From contig NZ_JAWQJT010000001.1 in NCBI RefSeq assembly GCF_033441515.1, forward strand, positions 2,852,001 through 2,916,000: a stretch of 64,000 nucleotides of DNA, in the 5' to 3' direction. Positions 59,165 through 64,000 of the stretch are shown in pieces. A program made the position numbers and the translations under genes. The notes under the pieces were generated by a model. That model was not told the origin of the DNA, did no database searches, and worked only from the letters and a program-made list of their open reading frames with translations. This DNA comes from Amycolatopsis solani. GTDB lineage: Bacteria; Actinomycetota; Actinomycetes; Mycobacteriales; Pseudonocardiaceae. Numbering within the stretch: position 1 is the stretch's first letter; the number at the start of each line of letters is the position of its first letter.

Positions 59165-60085
59165 ATGGGGCAGGGACACGGCCACGGGCACGCGATCGCG
59201 CCGGCGAGCGCGTCGGGCCGGTACGTGCGGAGCCTGACCATCGCCCTGGCCATCGGCGCCGGCTTCATGGTGCTCGAGTTCGCCGTCGGCTTCGCGACCG
59301 GCTCACTGGCCCTGATCTCGGACGCGGCCCACATGTTCACCGACGTCCTCGGCGTCGGCATGGCCCTGGCGGCGATCATCCTGGCGCGCCGAAGCGGCCC
59401 CACGATCAGCCGCACGTTCGGCCTCTACCGCGCGGAGGTCCTGGCGGCGCTGGGCAACGCGATCCTCCTCTTCGGCGTCGCGGGCTACGTCCTCATCGAG
59501 GCCGTGGACCGGATCGGCAACCCACCCGCGGTCCCCGGCCTACCGGTTTTGCTGGCCGCGGCGGCCGGCCTGGTGGCCAACATCGTGTCGTTCACGGTGC
59601 TGCGTTCGGGGGCCAAGGAGAGCCTCAACGTCCGCGGCGCGTACCTCGAAGTGGTCGCCGACCTGATCGGCTCGGTCGGCGTCCTGATCAGCGGCGCTTT
59701 GACGCTCCTCACTGGCTGGCGCTATGCGGACCCGATCATCGGTGTGGCGATCGGGCTGTTCGTGCTGCCGCGCACGTGGGTGCTGGCTCGGCGGGCGCTG
59801 CGGATCTTGTTCCAGCACGCGCCGCAGGGGGTGGACGTCGGGGCGATCAACGCTGAGCTGGCTGCGCTGCCTGGGGTGGCGGATGTGCATGACCTGCATG
59901 TCTGGACGCTGACGTCGGGGATGGAGGTGGCTTCGGCGCATCTGACGCTGGCGCCGCCTGCGCAGCAGTCGGACGTGTTGACGGAGGCGCAGAACCTGCT
60001 GGCTTCGCGGTATGCGATCGAGCATGCGACGTTGCAGGTGGAGGCGCCGCAGTGTGCTCGGCGGTGCCAGGAGCTTTCCTGGTAG
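59165..60085 (+). CDS. Cation diffusion facilitator (zinc/cadmium exporter)
   Basis: The 306-residue CDF transporter has a His-rich N terminus (GHGHGHA), six transmembrane segments, the metal-site motif SDAAHMFTD and a C-terminal cytoplasmic domain with DVHDLHVWTLTSGM. It exports Zn2+ or similar ions. GGAGG lies 4 nt before the ATG. The upstream palindrome suggests metal-responsive control. Confidence 0.92.
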   Translation: MGQGHGHGHAIAPASASGRYVRSLTIALAIGAGFMVLEFAVGFATGSLALISDAAHMFTDVLGVGMALAAIILARRSGPTISRTFGLYRAEVLAALGNAILLFGVAGYVLIEAVDRIGNPPAVPGLPVLLAAAAGLVANIVSFTVLRSGAKESLNVRGAYLEVVADLIGSVGVLISGALTLLTGWRYADPIIGVAIGLFVLPRTWVLARRALRILFQHAPQGVDVGAINAELAALPGVADVHDLHVWTLTSGMEVASAHLTLAPPAQQSDVLTEAQNLLASRYAIEHATLQVEAPQCARRCQELSW

Positions 60086-60088
60086 CGC

Positions 60089-60119
60089 CGTAACGCCTGC
60101 GCGGACCGTGGAGACTGTT
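60089..60119 (+). promoter_or_regulatory. Shared upstream element of NLR paralog 3
   Basis: CGTAACG-N15-GAGACTGTT begins 4 nt after the CDF stop codon, with the same halves and spacing as at paralogs 1 and 2. Confidence 0.6.
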
Positions 60120-60147
60120 CCTACGATGTCGGCGGCGTGGGGAGCGG

Positions 60148-63012
60148 GTGGTGGTGGTCGGGGAGCACGAGCGACCGCCTGCGCGGCGGGTGTTTCTCAG
60201 TCACACCAGTGAGCTTGCGGAGTGGCCGAAGCCCCGGTCGTTCGTGGCGGCGGCGAAGGACGCGGTGGCCGCGGCTGGGGATGCGGTGGTGGACATGTCC
60301 GCGTTCACGGCGCGGGACGTGACGCCGGAGCAACTCGACCAGGAGATGCTGGCTGAGGCTGACATCTACGTGCTGATCGCCGGTTTCCGCTACGGCACGC
60401 CGGTGCGAGGCCGCCCGGAAGTCTCTTACTGCGAGCAGGAGTTCGAGGTCGCCACCGCCACCGGCATGGAGCGGCTGGTGTTCGTGCTGGCCGAGGACAC
60501 CGAAGGGCCACCGGCGCTGGTCCGGGACCTGGATTACGGTCGCCGTCAGGAAGCGTTCCGCCAACGGCTGCCGAACAGCGGGCTGACCATCACCATGGTG
60601 TCCTCGCCTGGTGAGCTGGCGACCAAGCTGGAGCGGGCGCTGAATCGGGTCCCCCGCTCTGGACGGGAGTCGAAGCTCGCCGGCCGGATCTCGAACATCC
60701 CCGCCCGCACAGCCACCTTCACCGGTCGCGACGAGCTGCTGACCGGTCTGCGTGCGGCGTTGTGTGCCGGGCAGCCGGCGGTGGTGCAGGCGTTGAACGG
60801 GATGGGCGGGGTCGGCAAGACCACCACCGCGATCGAGTACGCCTATCGTCATGCCGAGGACTACGACGTGGCCTGGTGGGTGCCGTCGGAAGATCCTGAC
60901 CTCGTTCTCGGCAACCTGGCCGCGCTCGCCCAGGCTTTGGACTTGTCCACGGGCCAGGACTCGCCGGACGTCGCGGTGGCCCGGTTGCGCGGGGTACTGG
61001 AGTCCCGCAGCAGGTGGCTGGTGGTGTTCGACAACGCCGAGGACCCCACCGCGTTGCGCCCGCTGCTGCCCAGCGGGGGCGGGCACGTGATCATCACCTC
61101 CCGCAATCCCGACTGGGACGACATCGGTGCCGCGTTGTCGGTGCGGGAATTCAGCCGTCCCGAGTCGGTCCAGTTGCTGCGAACCCGCTGTGGCCGGCTT
61201 ACCGAGTCCGACGCTGACCGCGTCGCCGAGGCCCTGGGTGATCTGCCCTTGGCCGTCAACCAGGCAGCACGACTCCTCGCGACAACCAATCTTACTGCCG
61301 AGAAATACCTCGAACTGCTCGACGAGCGCATCCACGACCTGATGTCCCGACACGAGAAAGGCGGCAGCTACCCCGTCTCACTGGCGGCGGCGTGGACGGT
61401 GTCGTTCGACCAGCTCGCCCGCGACCACCCCGCCGCGCTGCACACCCTGACCATGGTGGCGTGGCTGGCTCCCGAACCTGTGCCGCTCACCCTGCTCACC
61501 CACCAGCAAGGCGACGCAGGGGCCACCGCGCAGGACCCGCTGGCCTTCGCCGACGTCACGGCCGCATTGCGCAGCCGCGGCATGGCCGAGGTCACCACCA
61601 CGACCATCCAGCTCCATCGAGTCCCCGCCGCCCTCCTGCGGGCACGCACCCGCGAGGACATCGCTACCAGGGACGACCGAGACTCGACCTGGCCGGTCAC
61701 CGCCGTCCGGCTGCTCCACGCGGGTCAGCCTGACGATCCCTGGAGCAACCCGCCGAGCTGGCCCCGCTGGCGAGAACTTCTCCCGCATCTGCTGTTCGTG
61801 TGTGACCCGCACCGCGCATGGCAGCCGGCAGCGCAGGAAGTCTCCGAGTTGCTCGACCGCACCGCAACCTACCTCCATACCCGTGGTGACGCCCGCGCCG
61901 CACTTCCGCTGTTTCAGCGGGCCTACGCACTTGACAGGGGTCGCCTCGGTGACGACCACCCCGACACCCTCACCGCCGTCGGAGGCCTCGCCCTCGCCCT
62001 CGGCGACCTGGGTGAGTATCAGCGGGCACGTGAGCTGGACGAGGACACGCTTGCCCGCTCGAAACGCGTCCTCGGCGACGACCACCCCGACACCCTCACC
62101 TCAGCTAACGGTCTCGCCATCGACCTCAGCAACCTGGGTGAGTATCAGCAGGCCCGCGAGCTGAACGAAGACACCCTCACCCGCCGCAGACGCGTGCTCG
62201 GCGACGACCACCCCGACACCCTCACCACCGCCAACAACCTCGCCATCGACCTCAGCAACCTGGCCGAACATCAGCAGGCCCGCGAGCTGAACGAAGACAC
62301 CCTCACCCGCCGCAGACGCGTGCTCGGCGACGACCACCCCGACACCCTCACCACCGCCAACAACCTCGCCATCGACCTCAGCAACCTAGGTGAGCATGAT
62401 CGCGCTCACGAGCTGAACGAGGACACGCTTGCCCGCTCGAAACGCGTCCTCGGCGACGACCATCCCCTGACGCTCACCACCGTCAGCAACCTCGCCCTCG
62501 ACCTCAGCAACCTGGGCGAACATCAGCAGGCCCGCGAGCTGAACGAAGACACGCTTGCCCGTTCCAAGCGCGTCCTCGGCGACGACCACCCCGACACCCT
62601 CACCTCCGCCAGCAACCTCGCCATCGACCTCAGCAACCTGGGCGAACACGAGCAGGCCCGCGAGCTGAACGAAGACACGCTTGCCCGTTCCAAGCGCGTC
62701 CTCGGCGACGACAACCCTCACACCCTCACCACCGCCAACAATCTCGCCACCGACCTTCGGGCGCTAGGTGAACACCAGCAAGCCCGAGAACTGAACGAAG
62801 ACACGCTTGCCCGTTCCAAGCGCGTCCTCGGCGACGACCACCCTCACACCCTCATCACCGCCGACAACCTCGCCACCGACCTTCGGTTGCTGGGTGAGCA
62901 CCAGCAGGCTCGCGAACTGCACGAGGACACCCTCACCCGAAGCAAACGCATGCTCGGCCGTCAGCGGCCCTCTCGGGGCACCCAGGTCCAACCCTTACAC
63001 AGCACAAGCTGA
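60148..63012 (+). CDS. NLR/STAND-like protein: DUF4062-NB-ARC-TPR, paralog 3
   Basis: The 954-residue protein has DUF4062 at about 13-165, P-loop Gly218-Thr225 (GMGGVGKT), Walker B Asp295, the VIITSRNPDW sensor, and eight 42-residue TPR repeats from residue 584 plus a partial one. GTG 60148 follows GGGGAGC. It is on the plus strand, outside the tRNA-Arg boundary, with the same leader as paralog 2. The repeat consensus (QARELNEDTLARSKRVLGDD) differs from both others. Its last about 15 residues depart from the repeat. Confidence 0.83.
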   Translation: MVVVGEHERPPARRVFLSHTSELAEWPKPRSFVAAAKDAVAAAGDAVVDMSAFTARDVTPEQLDQEMLAEADIYVLIAGFRYGTPVRGRPEVSYCEQEFEVATATGMERLVFVLAEDTEGPPALVRDLDYGRRQEAFRQRLPNSGLTITMVSSPGELATKLERALNRVPRSGRESKLAGRISNIPARTATFTGRDELLTGLRAALCAGQPAVVQALNGMGGVGKTTTAIEYAYRHAEDYDVAWWVPSEDPDLVLGNLAALAQALDLSTGQDSPDVAVARLRGVLESRSRWLVVFDNAEDPTALRPLLPSGGGHVIITSRNPDWDDIGAALSVREFSRPESVQLLRTRCGRLTESDADRVAEALGDLPLAVNQAARLLATTNLTAEKYLELLDERIHDLMSRHEKGGSYPVSLAAAWTVSFDQLARDHPAALHTLTMVAWLAPEPVPLTLLTHQQGDAGATAQDPLAFADVTAALRSRGMAEVTTTTIQLHRVPAALLRARTREDIATRDDRDSTWPVTAVRLLHAGQPDDPWSNPPSWPRWRELLPHLLFVCDPHRAWQPAAQEVSELLDRTATYLHTRGDARAALPLFQRAYALDRGRLGDDHPDTLTAVGGLALALGDLGEYQRARELDEDTLARSKRVLGDDHPDTLTSANGLAIDLSNLGEYQQARELNEDTLTRRRRVLGDDHPDTLTTANNLAIDLSNLAEHQQARELNEDTLTRRRRVLGDDHPDTLTTANNLAIDLSNLGEHDRAHELNEDTLARSKRVLGDDHPLTLTTVSNLALDLSNLGEHQQARELNEDTLARSKRVLGDDHPDTLTSASNLAIDLSNLGEHEQARELNEDTLARSKRVLGDDNPHTLTTANNLATDLRALGEHQQARELNEDTLARSKRVLGDDHPHTLITADNLATDLRLLGEHQQARELHEDTLTRSKRMLGRQRPSRGTQVQPLHSTS
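61897..63009 (+). repeat. 126-bp TPR-coding tandem array, paralog 3
   Basis: Eight 126-bp units plus a partial one. Neighbouring units near 62160-62390 and 62520-62700 are almost identical at the DNA level. Confidence 0.9.
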
Positions 63013-63429
63013 GTCTCACTTCTAGGTCTCAGGCACCCCACCCAGTGGGTTCAAGTGCAGGTCGTCGACGGATACCAAGATCCATTCAAACCCCGTCCAG
63101 CGGAAGCTTGAGCGCGGCGCGTTCTCACTGTGTTCCCAGATGGCGGCGGGCTACTGAGCACCAAATGAGGTCTATTCTGGTCAGCGCACATGCCGAACCG
63201 TGTCGGCTTCTAAGCCTCCGGGGGGCCGATGTCGCAGTACCGAATCCCGCGGAGGGTAGTCCCCCGGGGACGGACACCGCCGCCAAGAGCTCTCCCGCCG
63301 ACGCGGATTCCGCAACCACCGAACCCCGCCGCTGAGGAAAGATCACTCGACCCCCGGAATGCAAGACCCCAGCGCAATTGCGCACCAATGAGGAATAGCT
63401 CGGCCTAATGGCGGTACTACCGTCGGTCC
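63013..63429. other. Gene-free stretch
   Basis: No gene is convincing. A 56-codon frame from ATG 63163 gives a Pro/Asp-rich peptide with no ribosome-binding site. The stretch is less GC-rich than its surroundings and may hold the promoter of the MFS gene. Confidence 0.4.
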
Positions 63430-64000
63430 ATGACGGAAATCGTGACGAAGACCACGACGGTGCGGACGCGGGCGATGGGGGTGCTGTTCACCGGCGCCGC
63501 GGCGTTGAACACCGCGGTCACCGGGGCGACGACGGTCAGTACCCTCATTGCCTCTGATTCCCATGGGGACGGGTGGAGCGGGATTCCCAACGCGGCGGTG
63601 GTCGCCGGGACGGCTTTCGGGGCGGTCTACCTTGGGGTGCTCATCGGGAAAAAGGGTGCTCGGACCTCGCTGAAACTGGTTTACGGCGTCGCCGCGCTCG
63701 GGGGGCTTGTTGCTTTCCTCGGTGGGGTGTTCGCCAATCTGCTGCTCCTCTTGCCCGGCCTCGCGCTGCTCGGGATCGGCAACGGGGCCGCGGGCCTGGT
63801 TCGGTACACCGCCGCCGAGTTGTATCCCGACAATCGCAAGGGTTTTGCGCTTTCGCTCATCGTCTGGGCCGGGACCATCGGTGCCATCGCCGGGCCCGCG
63901 CTGCTTGAGCCCGCCGCTGCCACCGCCGGGTTCTTCGGGCTGCCGAGCACCTCCGGGGCGATCGGCTTCGCGGCTCTCCTCTGCACCATCGCGCTCCTCG
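63430..64000 (+). CDS. MFS transporter (3' end beyond window)
   Basis: The ATG at 63430 opens a frame of 190 residues that runs off the window. It is rich in hydrophobic segments (VVAGTAFGAVYLGVL, YGVAALGGLVAFLGG, FALSLIVWAGTIGAIAGPAL) and shows a YTAAELYPDNRKGFALS loop typical of MFS proteins after segment 4. The substrate is unknown. Codons ending in T are more frequent than in the rest of the window. Confidence 0.75.
   Translation, partial: MTEIVTKTTTVRTRAMGVLFTGAAALNTAVTGATTVSTLIASDSHGDGWSGIPNAAVVAGTAFGAVYLGVLIGKKGARTSLKLVYGVAALGGLVAFLGGVFANLLLLLPGLALLGIGNGAAGLVRYTAAELYPDNRKGFALSLIVWAGTIGAIAGPALLEPAAATAGFFGLPSTSGAIGFAALLCTIALL

Noticed and set aside
63040..63070. T-arm-like GGGTTCAAG after NLR paralog 3, as a possible third tRNA remnant
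   Set aside because: The flanks do not form a T stem or acceptor strand, so the similarity is too short to support.
63163..63333. 56-codon frame beginning MRSILVSAHAEP
   Set aside because: No ribosome-binding site, Pro/Asp/Ser-rich composition and no recognisable relation to neighbouring genes.

Overview
The window is GC-rich chromosomal DNA of a filamentous actinomycete. Gene content (tandem SAV2177-type methyltransferases, a wax ester synthase/DGAT, a PAC2 protein, an MCE protein, DUF4062-NB-ARC-TPR proteins, very high third-position GC, frequent GTG starts and 4-nt ATGA/GTGA overlaps) points to the Pseudonocardiaceae, probably an Amycolatopsis-like organism. That assignment is inference, because no rRNA is present.

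Layout. Positions 1-3.9 kb hold two tandem SAM methyltransferases (the second cut by the window edge) and a two-gene ThDP-enzyme/FAD-oxidase operon. An aldo/keto reductase (4.0 kb) follows with its own palindromic operator, then a 30-residue His-rich peptide gene. From 5.4 to 15.5 kb lies a catabolic cluster: DUF3830, class III aminotransferase, succinate-semialdehyde dehydrogenase, tartrate dehydrogenase-type enzyme, FCD-type GntR regulator, two maleate isomerase-like proteins, D-2-hydroxyacid dehydrogenase and amidase. Three copies of the palindrome ATTGT(T/C)GACAAT sit at its divergent promoters, which suggests one GntR regulon.

An ArsR/MFS pair is split by a 62-64 bp minisatellite (17.0-17.6 kb). 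The pqqACDEB operon (18.1-21.0 kb) makes the redox cofactor PQQ. A DGAT and a DAO oxidase precede a second GntR-governed operon (23.8-30.6 kb: ThDP enzyme, hydantoinase/oxoprolinase A and B, SDR, GntR) with a 25-bp operator. Two secreted GH27 glycosidases follow (31.9-35.9 kb). The stretch 36-50 kb is mixed housekeeping and accessory genes: CoA transferase, aminotransferase, VOC, GNAT, IclR, PH-domain pair, PAC2 with two methyltransferases, a solitary MCE protein, TetR/monooxygenase and YggT.

The most interesting region is 50.8-63.0 kb. A complete tRNA-Arg(CCG) at 57.7 kb, a 45-nt duplicate of its 3' part at 50.8 kb followed by a displaced terminator, and an integrase C-terminal fragment define a 6.9-kb integrated island. 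Inside it are two large DUF4062-NB-ARC-TPR (NLR/STAND-like) genes separated by the 3' half of a tRNA-Ala(TGC). A third paralog lies just outside on the other strand. All three share an upstream bipartite element, CGTAACG-N15-GAGACTGTT, and carry C-terminal arrays of near-identical 126-bp TPR units. This looks like a small, expanding family of co-regulated NLR-like, possibly antiviral, genes at a tRNA hotspot. The window ends in a truncated MFS transporter gene.
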